Source: Gemmatimonadales bacterium
GTDB lineage: Bacteria; Gemmatimonadota; Glassbacteria; GWA2-58-10
Direction of reading: 5' to 3'
DNA length: 64,000 nt
Assembly: GCA_024278175.1 (NCBI GenBank)
Contig: JAJRTS010000087.1
Location: forward strand, 1-64,000
This document shows positions 33,845-42,789 of the stretch, piece after piece (the first letter of the stretch is position 1; each line of letters begins with the position of its first letter). Both the position numbers and the translations under genes were made by a program. The notes beneath the pieces are model-generated. The model searched no databases, was not told the DNA's origin, and saw nothing but the letters and a program-made list of their open reading frames with translations.

Positions 33845-35917
33845 ATGCAAAAAAAAATCAGCGGCATGTTATCCTCGCTTCTCGCCCATCCGGGTTGGTC
33901 GCACACGAATATGATCATGATCCTGGCCGTGGGTATCGGTGTGCTGGGCGGCTACGGCGCGGTTGGTTTCCGCAAGTTGATCGATCTGCTGAAGCTGCTG
34001 TTTTTCCAGGGCGGCGCCGGCGGCGACCTGCTCAGCTACGCCTGGACGCTCCCCTGGTGGCAGCGGATGCTGATACCGGCCGCAGGTGGACTGGTGCTGG
34101 CGCCGCTGATCAAGTATTTCGCCAAGGAAACCAAGGGTCACGGAGTCCCCGAGGTTATGGAGGCTATCGCGCTTAAGGGCGGTAAGCTTACTCCACGTAC
34201 GATGCTGACAAGGTCGCTGGCCAGCGCGATCACCCTGGGCAGCGGCGGAAGCGTGGGCCGTGAGGGACCGATCATCCAGATCGGCAGCGCGCTGGGATCA
34301 AGCGTAGGACAGCTCCTTCACTTCAATGAAGACAGAATGAAAACCCTGGTCGGCTGCGGGGCCGCGGCGGGAATGGCGGCCACGTTCAACGCTCCGCTGG
34401 GCGGGGCGCTCTTTGCGATCGAGGTGATTTTAGGCGATTTCGGCCTGGCCCAGGTTACTCCGATTATTATCTCCAGCGTGGCCGCAACGGCTGTCAGCCG
34501 TCACTACCTGGGAGATTTCCCATCGTTTGAGTTTCACCCGCCCCCGATGTCCAGCCCTTATGAATACCTTTTTTACGCGGTTCTGGGTCTGGCCGCCGGA
34601 GTGCTCGCCTGGTTTTTTGTCTCCACGCTTTACCGCTCGGAGGATGTATTTGAAAAAATTCCGCTTCCGGAGTGGATTAAACCGGTTTTCGGCGGGCTGG
34701 CTGTAGGAATTATCGCCATCTGGCTTCCCTATGTATTCAGTTCCGGCTACGGGTCAATCAACCTGGCGCTTAACGGCCAGTTGACACTGGCAATGCTGGC
34801 CACGCTGATATTCGTCAAGGTTATCGCTACTTCGATCACAATCGCTTCCGGTGGTTCCGGCGGCGTGTTTGCTCCCGCGCTGTTCATGGGCGCGATGCTC
34901 GGCGGAGCCGTGGGCGCACTGTTCAATATGGCGTTTCCCGAGCTCACGGCCCCCTACGGCTCATACGCACTGGCCGGGATGGGCGCGATGATCGCCGGGA
35001 CGATGCAAGCTCCGATAACCGTGATCCTGATTATTTTCGAACTCACCGGCGATTATATGATTATCCTGCCGGTGATGGCGGGGTGTATCCTGAGCACGAT
35101 GGTCAGTCACCGGCTGCTGGGTGGCGAATCGATATACACGCGCAAGCTGGTGCGCCTGGGGATCAACCTGTTCCGGGGCCGCGACCTGAACGTGCTGCGG
35201 GGCCTGAAGGTGGGCGACGTGATGAACAGGGACGTGTCCGCTATCGGCGAGGGAGAACCTCTCTCGCTCCTGGTCCGCCGGGCGATAGCCCATCCTCACG
35301 GTACCTATGTCCAGTTGGACGAAAACGGAAAAATTTCGGGCCTGATCCCGTTGCGGAAAATCCTGGAGTTGATGCGTGACGAAGACCTGCTCAATATTCT
35401 GGTGGCCCAGGACGTGGCCCAGTTGGAGTTCCCCGTGCTCAACCCGGAAGAATCGCTCGATGAGGTGGTCCGCAAGTTCGACGGGCATCCGCTGGAGGAA
35501 ATGCCCGTAACCGATCCGGCCAACCCCGGAGTACCGATCGGCGTGGTGCGGGACTACGACGTGATGCAGGCCTACCGCAGCGCCGTAATCCATCAGGACA
35601 TGAGCGAGGTCGTGGCGCACAACCTGGTCCGCGACCCGGAACGTAAAACCGTGGAGCTGGTGGACGGCTACCGGATGATCGAGGTCAAAGCTCCCTGGGA
35701 CTTCCGCGGCAAGACTATCCGGGAACTCGATATCAGCCACCGCTACGGTGTGCAGGTGATCCTGATCCGCAAAAAAGGCAACAACGGCGAAAAAGGCAAA
35801 AAAACAAACGGCACGGAGATACATTTCGTGCCCCGCGGCGATGATGTGATCGAGGAAGATGACGTGCTGGTGCTGGTGGGAGACAACAAACACCTGCGCA
35901 GGTTCATGGATATCTGA
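33845..35917 (+). CDS. ClC-family chloride channel/antiporter with CBS pair and RCK-C-like tail
   Basis: Integral membrane anion transporter. ClC signatures: GSGGSVGREGPIIQIGSALG with the gating Glu in GREGP, AAGMAATFNAPLGGALFAIE, and GSGGVFAPALFMGAMLGG-like SGGSGGVFAPALFMG. About 440 membrane residues are followed by two CBS motifs (VGDVMNRDVSAIGEGEPLSL; FPVLNPEESLDEVV) that usually bind adenosine nucleotides. A TrkA-C/RCK-C-like end follows (KAPWDFRGKTIRELDI, EEDDVLVLVGDNKHLRRF). 690 aa. Channel versus H+ exchanger cannot be decided here. ATG 33845 has no clear ribosome site. Confidence 0.93.
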   Translation: MQKKISGMLSSLLAHPGWSHTNMIMILAVGIGVLGGYGAVGFRKLIDLLKLLFFQGGAGGDLLSYAWTLPWWQRMLIPAAGGLVLAPLIKYFAKETKGHGVPEVMEAIALKGGKLTPRTMLTRSLASAITLGSGGSVGREGPIIQIGSALGSSVGQLLHFNEDRMKTLVGCGAAAGMAATFNAPLGGALFAIEVILGDFGLAQVTPIIISSVAATAVSRHYLGDFPSFEFHPPPMSSPYEYLFYAVLGLAAGVLAWFFVSTLYRSEDVFEKIPLPEWIKPVFGGLAVGIIAIWLPYVFSSGYGSINLALNGQLTLAMLATLIFVKVIATSITIASGGSGGVFAPALFMGAMLGGAVGALFNMAFPELTAPYGSYALAGMGAMIAGTMQAPITVILIIFELTGDYMIILPVMAGCILSTMVSHRLLGGESIYTRKLVRLGINLFRGRDLNVLRGLKVGDVMNRDVSAIGEGEPLSLLVRRAIAHPHGTYVQLDENGKISGLIPLRKILELMRDEDLLNILVAQDVAQLEFPVLNPEESLDEVVRKFDGHPLEEMPVTDPANPGVPIGVVRDYDVMQAYRSAVIHQDMSEVVAHNLVRDPERKTVELVDGYRMIEVKAPWDFRGKTIRELDISHRYGVQVILIRKKGNNGEKGKKTNGTEIHFVPRGDDVIEEDDVLVLVGDNKHLRRFMDI

Positions 35918-35994
35918 GCCGGGCTTGATGACCACACCCGCTTGTGTGAAAATTGAATGGTTGCCTTCGTACATTCAATGGAAGGAGATCAACG

Positions 35995-37065
35995 ATGACA
36001 AGCCTCCGCTTACCGGCACTCACGCTTCTTATAGCGTGCGTTACCCCGGCACTGGCCGCTTCCGCTACGGGTAGCACGGCGAAAATCGCTGTTATCCAGG
36101 CCACGAGTTCCCCGCGCCAGGACCCGTTTGTGGCCGCTTACGATTCAACGCAAGTACGGCCGATGAGCGAGGCACACCTGGACAAGCTCCTCGGCCTGTT
36201 CGAGCGCGCGGGCGAGCTGGGGGCCGACCTTGTCTGCGGCCCCGAGGACATGCAGGGTATCGGAGGCTATGGCCTTCACGTAAATCGCAAAGACCCGGCC
36301 ACGGGTGAAATCCTGTTCAGTTCGCTGGCCGTGGAAGTTCCCGGCCCGCTGAGCGAAAGGATCGCGTCGATAGCGCGTAGGTACTCGATGTACGTGGTTG
36401 CACCGATCTACGAAAAAGAGGACGGCAAGGTCTACAACTCCTCCCTTGTTTTCAATCGTAAGGGCGAACTGATCGGTAAACACCGCAAGACGGTGCTGCC
36501 GATAATGGAAACCTGGCTGGTGAGTACTGGCACGCAATACGAAATTTTCCAGACCGATTTCTCCCCGATAGCCATCTCCACCTGCTGGGAGATAACCTAT
36601 CCAGAGATCAACCGCATCTACGCGCTGGGCGGCGCACGGCTGATTCTCCATCCCACGATGGGCCGGGAGAACCGCGACGGGGGCCTGGCCAGCGCCCATC
36701 GCTACCTGACCCGCGCCACCGACGACCGGGTGTGGCTGGCCCCGGTGATTCTCGGCACCGACGGTAACGGGATAATCTCGCCCACCGGCGAGGTGCTGGC
36801 CGAGGCCGTGGGAGCCAGGGACACGGTGATTATCGCCGAGATTGATTTCAGTGAGCGCTTCCTCTCCGAGAGCGACTGGTGGAACACGATCAACGGCTCC
36901 GCCGACGGGCGTGCGATTCATTTCCTCAGCCGCCGCCCGGAGCTCTGGGGCGCACTGATCGAGAAGCGCTGTCCGCCGGACTCCCAGCTTGCCGATACCA
37001 GGCTTACAACCGGAGACAGGAAGGCTCAGTTGAAGGCCGTGCGCGCGGTGAACTACGGCCCCTAG
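35995..37065 (+). CDS. Exported carbon-nitrogen hydrolase (nitrilase superfamily)
   Basis: Hydrolase of the nitrilase/amidase fold with a full catalytic set: E84 (CGPEDMQG), K165 (GKHRKTVLP) and C197 (AISTCWEITYPE). Unusually it begins with a Sec signal peptide, MTSLRLPALTLLIACVTPAL, cleaved near AASA, placing it in the periplasm or outside. Start ATG 35995 is set by AAGGAG seven bases upstream; the frame is open 14 codons further up without a site. 356 aa. Substrate unknown: amide, carbamoyl group or nitrile. Confidence 0.88.
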   Translation: MTSLRLPALTLLIACVTPALAASATGSTAKIAVIQATSSPRQDPFVAAYDSTQVRPMSEAHLDKLLGLFERAGELGADLVCGPEDMQGIGGYGLHVNRKDPATGEILFSSLAVEVPGPLSERIASIARRYSMYVVAPIYEKEDGKVYNSSLVFNRKGELIGKHRKTVLPIMETWLVSTGTQYEIFQTDFSPIAISTCWEITYPEINRIYALGGARLILHPTMGRENRDGGLASAHRYLTRATDDRVWLAPVILGTDGNGIISPTGEVLAEAVGARDTVIIAEIDFSERFLSESDWWNTINGSADGRAIHFLSRRPELWGALIEKRCPPDSQLADTRLTTGDRKAQLKAVRAVNYGP

Positions 37066-37273
37066 GGCGGAACCCGCGACCGCTATGCGCCGGCGCCGGA
37101 ATTCAGGCATTAAAACACTTGACACTTATCTCTCACGCAGGCATGTTAACAATGCCGTGCGCAGGGCGATGTTGGCCGTTTGCGTTGCATCGCCCCGCCG
37201 TACCATAAACAGCCCCGGCCAATCCGGCCCGGGCTTGTTCGGAACACTATCAACCAATTCGGAGCAAGAAAAG

Positions 37274-37726
37274 ATGGAACTCAAGGAACTGTTCAATTCC
37301 TCCAATGTCAAGCTGGCACTGGGGTCCGAGGAAAAAGACGATGTACTGCTGGAGTTGATCAGCCTGCTTAAGCTTGACGAGAAGGCCAAGGAAATGCTGT
37401 TCAAGATGCTGAAGAAGCGCGAGAACCTTGGCTCCACCGGTATCGGCAAGGGGTTTGCCATTCCCCACTGCCGCTCGCTGGTTGTCGATAAGCTTAACGT
37501 GGCGTTCGGCAGGCACACCAAGGGTGTTGATTTCAATTCGATCGATGGTAAGCCGGCTAACTACTTTTTTCTGATCGTGGCTCCGCCGGTTGAAATTTCC
37601 AATTATTATCTTCCGGTGCTGGGTAAAGTGGCCCAGTTCTGTAAATCCACGGATATCACGGCCAAGCTGGACAAGCTGGAAAAGGTCGAGGATTTCCTGG
37701 CGTTGCTGGAAGAAGCAGGCAATTGA
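37274..37726 (+). CDS. PTS EIIA-like (PtsN-type) regulatory protein
   Basis: 150-residue EIIA of the fructose/nitrogen class. The phosphorylatable H65 lies in STGIGKGFAIPHCRS, preceded by EEKDDVLLELISLL and followed by GKPANYFFLIVAPP. It starts at ATG 37274 with GGAG nine bases upstream; the longer open frame upstream is not supported. No EI, HPr or transport subunits are adjacent, so a regulatory PtsN-like role is likely. The zinc-ribbon gene follows after 24 bases. Confidence 0.9.
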   Translation: MELKELFNSSNVKLALGSEEKDDVLLELISLLKLDEKAKEMLFKMLKKRENLGSTGIGKGFAIPHCRSLVVDKLNVAFGRHTKGVDFNSIDGKPANYFFLIVAPPVEISNYYLPVLGKVAQFCKSTDITAKLDKLEKVEDFLALLEEAGN

Positions 37727-37750
37727 CGAATATTTTCCGGGGGCTTGTAG

Positions 37751-38110
37751 ATGCAGGACAATCAGCTCAGATTGCTGATGTTCCTTCAGGACCTGCTGAT
37801 GCTGAAGAAGGAAATGGAGGATTTCCAGGTAGTAGAGAAATACGAGGAGATGGGTTTCGACCTTGAGAAGAAAGAGAAGATAGAGGAGGCGATCAGGGAA
37901 GTGACCGGACAGCTCGACGCTGAACTTCACCACCGATTTCAGATGATCGCCAATAAATACGACCGGCCGCTGGCGCCGGTGAAGAACGGGATCTGCTACG
38001 GTTGCTTCGTATCCGCACCCACCGGCAGCGAGCTGATCACACAGAGGAAGGATGTGATCGAATTCTGCAACCATTGTGGCCGGATTCTCTATCAGCCCGG
38101 TACGCTCTAG
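37751..38110 (+). CDS. C4 zinc-ribbon protein (zf-RING_7 type), short form
   Basis: An N-terminal helical, coiled-coil-prone part (LLMLKKEMEDFQVVEKYEEM, then LEKKEKIEEAI) is followed by a zinc ribbon with cysteines in ICYGCFVSAP and FCNHCGRILY, a C-x2-C...C-x2-C arrangement. 119 aa; many relatives (CdsZ-like) are about 240 aa with a longer coiled coil, so this is a short version. GGGGG seven bases upstream of the ATG. Co-directional with ptsN. Role unknown, probably nucleic-acid or protein binding. Confidence 0.8.
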   Translation: MQDNQLRLLMFLQDLLMLKKEMEDFQVVEKYEEMGFDLEKKEKIEEAIREVTGQLDAELHHRFQMIANKYDRPLAPVKNGICYGCFVSAPTGSELITQRKDVIEFCNHCGRILYQPGTL

Positions 38111-38137
38111 GACATTGAGCCAAAATTGCAAGAAAAA

Positions 38138-38176
38138 GCCCGGCGCTCCCTTGTGGAGTTCCGGGCATATTTATTT
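38138..38176. terminator. Terminator between convergent genes
   Basis: Stem GCCCGG (38138-38143) with CCGGGC (38161-38166), inner CTCC/GGAG, then ATATTTATTT on the plus side and an A-rich, that is U-rich in the antisense, flank (AAAAA) on the other. Fits bidirectional termination for the zinc-ribbon and PilZ genes. Confidence 0.7.
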
Positions 38177-38206
38177 CTCTGCGGGGCCGCGTGATAGCCG
38201 GTGTGT

Positions 38207-39400
38207 TCAGCGCCTGGGCGCGAACTTGAGCCGTCTGGCGGCCTTGCGCTGCATCTGGTAGATGAAGCGCATAATTGTATCCTGCGCGGACTCGTTGATA
38301 TTGAAGGATTTCGCCCGGATAATATAGCACTTGCGCTCATTGTCAGTACCCTGGTAGACAACCTCGGAGAGCACCGGCTCACTGTGCTCCTCGCTGAGTT
38401 GCTGAAAATTGAGATACAGGAAGTCGCCTTTTTTGATGTAGTGTCGGGTGAAAAACGCCAGACCTCCGCCGCTGATATCTATACTTTCACCCATGAACAC
38501 GGGCCGGTTTGCGCAACGCTCCAGGTTCGTGTCGATCTCTATTGAATTGAATTGGTTTCTCGGGATATGGTAGTAACTGAAAGCGAAATGGACCTCCATC
38601 CGGCTGAAACTGCGGGCCTGGTCTCTGATCAGTTTGCCCGGATGCCTGAGGTAGAGTTCCTTTTTTTCCTTGTCGGGCGCTTCTGAAAGGGTTGCGGTGA
38701 ATCTGTAGCCTGCGTCATTCTCGCGGTAAAACTGGACATCCACGGTTGTCCCGGCCGGCTTGATCGTATCCAGGTCAATCGAACCGGCGTCAAACGTCAT
38801 GCGCTCATCGGTATTGAACAGCAGCGAGGAGGCGTATTGATATTGCTGGCCGCCGCGCGTAAGGGTCAGGCTGACACGCTGGCCCTTGCGGATTTCCTTG
38901 CTTGACTGCAACTGGACCGTTTCCTCGATCTTGTTGTAGCCCAGCACTTTCTTGATCTCATCGAGTTGCTGATGAAAAAGCTTGTGCTCTTGTTCGCTGA
39001 ATTTCTGTTGATCGTGGTAGGTTTCGATCAGGTGCTGTAAAACATCGTATGATTCCAGCGCGCGGTATGGCTGTTGGATCGATACCTGCTTGACCATCCT
39101 GGTCAACAGGTCGATATGTCTGCGGTCCAGATCCTTGTCCACTGCCTTGCGGTCAAAATAGAGCAACTCACGCTCATGGCGTTTCTTTTTCTCGCGGCGG
39201 CTTTGCACGATAGCGAACAACAATCCGAATACAACCACTATCCCCAGCCCCCAGGCCACATAAGAGGAGGACTCGCGGGACGACTCCGCCCAGCCGCCCT
39301 GGATTTCCTTCCAGCGCTGTGCGCGCGGCAGCAGGTACTCGTAAACGCCGTCCCGCAACCGGAAAACAATCCAGGTGGCAAGCTGCTGCAAAGTATCCAT
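38207..39400 (-). CDS. Membrane-bound PilZ-domain protein
   Basis: 397 residues: one membrane helix (about 47-65), a long charged helical linker (to about 165), a YcgR-N-like beta domain, and a C-terminal PilZ domain with the c-di-GMP motif D308-I-S-G-G-G (MGESIDISGGGLAFFTRHYI). Basic residues in RDQARSFSRMEV are candidates for the RxxxR half of the site. It probably senses c-di-GMP at the inner membrane and affects motility or surface behaviour. ATG 39400 follows GGGAGG by five bases. A 57-base gap separates it from the rel gene upstream. Confidence 0.85.
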   Translation of the reverse strand: MDTLQQLATWIVFRLRDGVYEYLLPRAQRWKEIQGGWAESSRESSSYVAWGLGIVVVFGLLFAIVQSRREKKKRHERELLYFDRKAVDKDLDRRHIDLLTRMVKQVSIQQPYRALESYDVLQHLIETYHDQQKFSEQEHKLFHQQLDEIKKVLGYNKIEETVQLQSSKEIRKGQRVSLTLTRGGQQYQYASSLLFNTDERMTFDAGSIDLDTIKPAGTTVDVQFYRENDAGYRFTATLSEAPDKEKKELYLRHPGKLIRDQARSFSRMEVHFAFSYYHIPRNQFNSIEIDTNLERCANRPVFMGESIDISGGGLAFFTRHYIKKGDFLYLNFQQLSEEHSEPVLSEVVYQGTDNERKCYIIRAKSFNINESAQDTIMRFIYQMQRKAARRLKFAPRR

Positions 39401-39457
39401 CGCGGCCTCCCGAAATCGTTAAATGACCAGCCGGCCGTCACCGCCTGAAAGACTCAC

Positions 39458-41644
39458 TTAAGGAGATTGCAGAGCCTCGCTTGAAAATGACTCCTTACGC
39501 TGCACCCTGTCAATGCCCTTGATTTTTTTCAGTACCGTGATAACGCGCTTGAGTTGCTTGAGATCTTTGACTTCCACCAGGAAAGTGGCCGTGAAATCAA
39601 ACTCGCCGCTCTTCGTGCTGGCTCCGCGTATATTGGTGCCACTGTCCGTAATCGCGCTGGTCATTTCCGCCAGCACACCCTTGCGGTCCGTACCGGAGAT
39701 CAGCAGCCGGACAATAAACTCGTCGCCCTTGCCAGACTCCCATTCGATCGGCATGCGGCGGTCGGGGTCGCCGCCCATGCGCAGCAGGTTCGGGCAGTCC
39801 GTGCGGTGGATCGTAATCCCCCGGCCGCGGGTGATATAGCCCTCCACTTTGTCGCCCGGTACGGGCTGGCAGCAACCCGCGTAGGTTACCATCAGGTTGC
39901 CGATTCCCTGCAGCTTGATTCCCGAACCCCCGCTCTTGCGAACCCTGTCCATCAGGCGGTCCATGACCGAGCTTGCAGGGGAAGCGGTGTCTTTCTCCAC
40001 CTCTTCGGGGTAGATGATGTGTATCACCTGACCCGGCGACACATTGCCCTGGCCCAGGGCCTCGTACAATTTGGCGGCCGAGGGGCTGACATTGAGCTGC
40101 CCGGCGGCCTGGCTCAGTTTATGCTCGTCCACCCTGGGCAAACGCTGTTTTTTCAGCTCGCGCTCCAGCATTTCACGGCCCAGCTTTACGCTGTCGGCAT
40201 ACTCCTGCTCCCGGACCCACGAACGTACTTTACTGCGAGCCTTGGCGGTCCGGACAAACTTTAGCCAGTCCTTGCTGGGTTTGGCATTGGCTTTTGTAAT
40301 AATTTCTACTGTCTGTCCGCTTTTGATTCGGGTACGTAACGGCATTATTTTCCCATCGATTTTGCCCCCCGAGCACTGCAATCCAACCTCGGTGTGAACC
40401 GCGAACGCGAAATCGACCAGGGTGGATCCGGCCGGAAGTTTAATCAGCTTGCCGCGGGGTGTAAACACGAACACCTCGTCGTGAAACAGATCGACCTTGA
40501 GAAACTCCATAAACTCCCTGGGGTCCTTGGTCTCGTCCTGCCACTCCAGGACCTCGCTCAACCAGGTAATCCTGTTATCACTTTCATCGGCCCGAACCTT
40601 GTTTTCCTTGTATTTCCAATGTGCCGCTATCCCATATTCAGCAGTTCTGTGCATTTCCTTGGTTCTGATCTGGATCTCTATTTTATTGCCTTCCTGGCTG
40701 TTTACTTTCGTATGTAACGATTGGTACATATTGGATTTAGGAGTTGCAATATAGTCCGCGAAAAGTTCCGGTATAGGCACCCAGAGCGAATGCACCAAAC
40801 CGAGCACCCGATAACAATCACTAACCGATTCACAGAGAACCCTTATCCCAATCAAATCATAAATTTCCGTAAACTGCTTTGAATACCGCAACATCTTTTT
40901 ATAGATACTGTAGAGATGTTTCGGCCTTCCTTTAACCTCCACGTTAATACAGGAATCGCCGATTTTCTCCACGAGCATCTTACTGTATTTTAAAACAACC
41001 CTTTCTCTTTCTTTCCGTTTCAGGCTTACGTTTTTCGCCAGCTCGTGATACTTGTCCGGTTCAAGATATTTAAAAGCTAGATCTTCCAGCTCCCACTTAA
41101 TAAAAGCGATTCCGAACCGATGAGCCAGCGGAGCATATATTTCCAGAGTTTCCTTTGCTATTTTCTTCTGCCGCTCCACATCCAAAGCGTCCAGGGTGCG
41201 CATATTATGAAGACGATCCGCCAATTTAATTATTACGATACGAATGTCCTTGGACATCGAAAGGATCAGCTTGCGCAAGTTCTCTGATTGCTTTTCCTCT
41301 ATCGATTTGAAATAAAAACCATCTATTTTGCCGATTTTCGTCAGACCATCGACAACTTGAGCGATCTCCTCCCCCAATTCTTCTCTGATTTCTTCCATGG
41401 TTGTACTGGTATCTTCAACCACGTCGTGGATCAAGGCGCTGGAGATTGAAACCGTGTCTATCAATCTCAACCCGGTGAGAATCTTCACCACTTCTATCCC
41501 ATGGGTAATGAACGCCTCGCCGCTGTGACGTTTCTGGTTCTCATGGGCTTTTGCGCTCAGGTCGTACGCGCGCTCGATAACGTCCATATCGAGGCCGTCG
41601 TACTGCTTGATTATCTTGAATATTCCTTTGCGTAACTCCGGCAT
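39458..41644 (-). CDS. rel: Bifunctional (p)ppGpp synthetase/hydrolase (Rel/SpoT)
   Basis: Stringent-response enzyme. The N-terminal HD hydrolase is intact (EAFITHGIEVVKILTGL; ALIHDVVEDT). The synthetase domain has KGRPKHLYSIYKKM-like, EIYDLIGIRVLCE and SNMYQSLHTKV. TGS starts DEVFVFTPRGKLIKLPAGS. A conserved zinc-finger-like region has YAGCCQPVPGDKVEGYITRGRG, and a C-terminal ACT domain ends the protein. 728 aa. Both active sites look complete, so it is a Rel-type enzyme. ATG 41644 with GAGG upstream. GC content drops noticeably in its 5' half. No firm promoter seen in the 267-base upstream gap. Confidence 0.96.
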   Translation of the reverse strand: MPELRKGIFKIIKQYDGLDMDVIERAYDLSAKAHENQKRHSGEAFITHGIEVVKILTGLRLIDTVSISSALIHDVVEDTSTTMEEIREELGEEIAQVVDGLTKIGKIDGFYFKSIEEKQSENLRKLILSMSKDIRIVIIKLADRLHNMRTLDALDVERQKKIAKETLEIYAPLAHRFGIAFIKWELEDLAFKYLEPDKYHELAKNVSLKRKERERVVLKYSKMLVEKIGDSCINVEVKGRPKHLYSIYKKMLRYSKQFTEIYDLIGIRVLCESVSDCYRVLGLVHSLWVPIPELFADYIATPKSNMYQSLHTKVNSQEGNKIEIQIRTKEMHRTAEYGIAAHWKYKENKVRADESDNRITWLSEVLEWQDETKDPREFMEFLKVDLFHDEVFVFTPRGKLIKLPAGSTLVDFAFAVHTEVGLQCSGGKIDGKIMPLRTRIKSGQTVEIITKANAKPSKDWLKFVRTAKARSKVRSWVREQEYADSVKLGREMLERELKKQRLPRVDEHKLSQAAGQLNVSPSAAKLYEALGQGNVSPGQVIHIIYPEEVEKDTASPASSVMDRLMDRVRKSGGSGIKLQGIGNLMVTYAGCCQPVPGDKVEGYITRGRGITIHRTDCPNLLRMGGDPDRRMPIEWESGKGDEFIVRLLISGTDRKGVLAEMTSAITDSGTNIRGASTKSGEFDFTATFLVEVKDLKQLKRVITVLKKIKGIDRVQRKESFSSEALQSP

Positions 41645-41911
41645 CTACATCCTCGTACATGTTTTGTATGTTGCTCAGGCGCTGTCAAAAAATCAGGGGT
41701 GCAAAACACTATCGCCGTTAAAATCATTCATTTTCTACTAATTTCTCTCCGGCAAGGGGTCATTATTAGTTACCTGACGGAAAGCAATAAGTTCTCATAA
41801 ATCACCCCCCCTGCATGTTTTCCATCACATTCAATAACTAAACCCCTGGCCGTTACCTGGTAATCCGGCCCGGGGTATCGACGCGCGCTCCCGCTACGGG
41901 AAAAAGCGGAA

Positions 41912-42754
41912 TTACTGTTTGCTGATATAGATCAATTCGCGCCTGACGTTACAGGCGAGCCTCAACCGCCCACTCTCTCCGGGGTCGATCAGGCCCAGGC
42001 CAATCAGTAATTGCTTGATCGAATCCGAGAAAAATATCGGCTCCAGGTCAGCGAGCACCTCGTCGACTGTCCTGTTCTTGCCGAACACGAGCGAGGTCTT
42101 GCTGTAGCCGATCAGCTTGCGCTCGTAGAGTAGCTTGCGAAGGGCGCTGCTGATCTGGTTGAGCGCCTCCGCGTTGGCCGGATCGGTCAGGCACATGCCC
42201 TCGAACACCAGCTTCAGGGAAATCTCTCCGCCGGCCTCCGAGCCGTCGCTCAACTTTTCGCCCTCACCGCCGATCAGTGCATGTTTTTGGGCCGGCTTGC
42301 CCTTTGCAGGGGCTTTAGCCCGGGCCGCGGGCTCGCTATCGCCTTGGTCCTCTTTTGCCTGTCCGGTTTTTTTATCCTGGGCCGCGGCAGCAGGTTCGGT
42401 ATCCGCCGGGGGGGCGGGCTCTTTAGGGTGCGCCGTCGCCCCGGGTTTACTCTGCAACTGGCGCTGAATCTCCAGCATCCGGGTCTTAAGTTCACCCGCG
42501 CCCGCACTCATGTCGGCCGCCAGGGATTCCAGCTTGCTCTGGATCGTCACAATTTCGCGGAGGTTCTCCACCTGCTCGTCGATATAACCGTTTTCGCGGT
42601 TAAAATAGTGACGGTTCAGTACACCGAGAAACTCGTCAACGCAGTTGTGCAACTGGCTCTCAACCTCGGCAAACCTGGCCTGAAACCGCTCGACCTCGTG
42701 CAGTTGCTCCCTGCTAAGCAGGGTATCCGGCTGGCTCGATCTGATTTCCACCAT
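41912..42754 (-). CDS. Unknown coiled-coil protein downstream of secA
   Basis: 280 residues from ATG 42754. The N-terminal ~95 residues are helical (LSREQLHEVERFQARFAEVE; ENLREIVTIQSKLESLAADM). The middle is a long Ala/Pro/Lys-rich disordered stretch. The C-terminal ~95 residues form a compact conserved-looking domain (ISLKLVFEGMCLTD, ALRKLLYERKLIGYSKTSLV, LRLACNVRRELIYISKQ). I do not recognise it. It lies 35 bases after secA on the same strand, so it is probably co-transcribed. A GGGGG...CCCCC hairpin covers the GGGGGAG ribosome site just before the ATG and may reduce its translation. Confidence 0.75.
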   Translation of the reverse strand: MVEIRSSQPDTLLSREQLHEVERFQARFAEVESQLHNCVDEFLGVLNRHYFNRENGYIDEQVENLREIVTIQSKLESLAADMSAGAGELKTRMLEIQRQLQSKPGATAHPKEPAPPADTEPAAAAQDKKTGQAKEDQGDSEPAARAKAPAKGKPAQKHALIGGEGEKLSDGSEAGGEISLKLVFEGMCLTDPANAEALNQISSALRKLLYERKLIGYSKTSLVFGKNRTVDEVLADLEPIFFSDSIKQLLIGLGLIDPGESGRLRLACNVRRELIYISKQ

Positions 42755-42789
42755 GGGGGTATCACTCCCCCTGAACCCGGACTCCGGGC

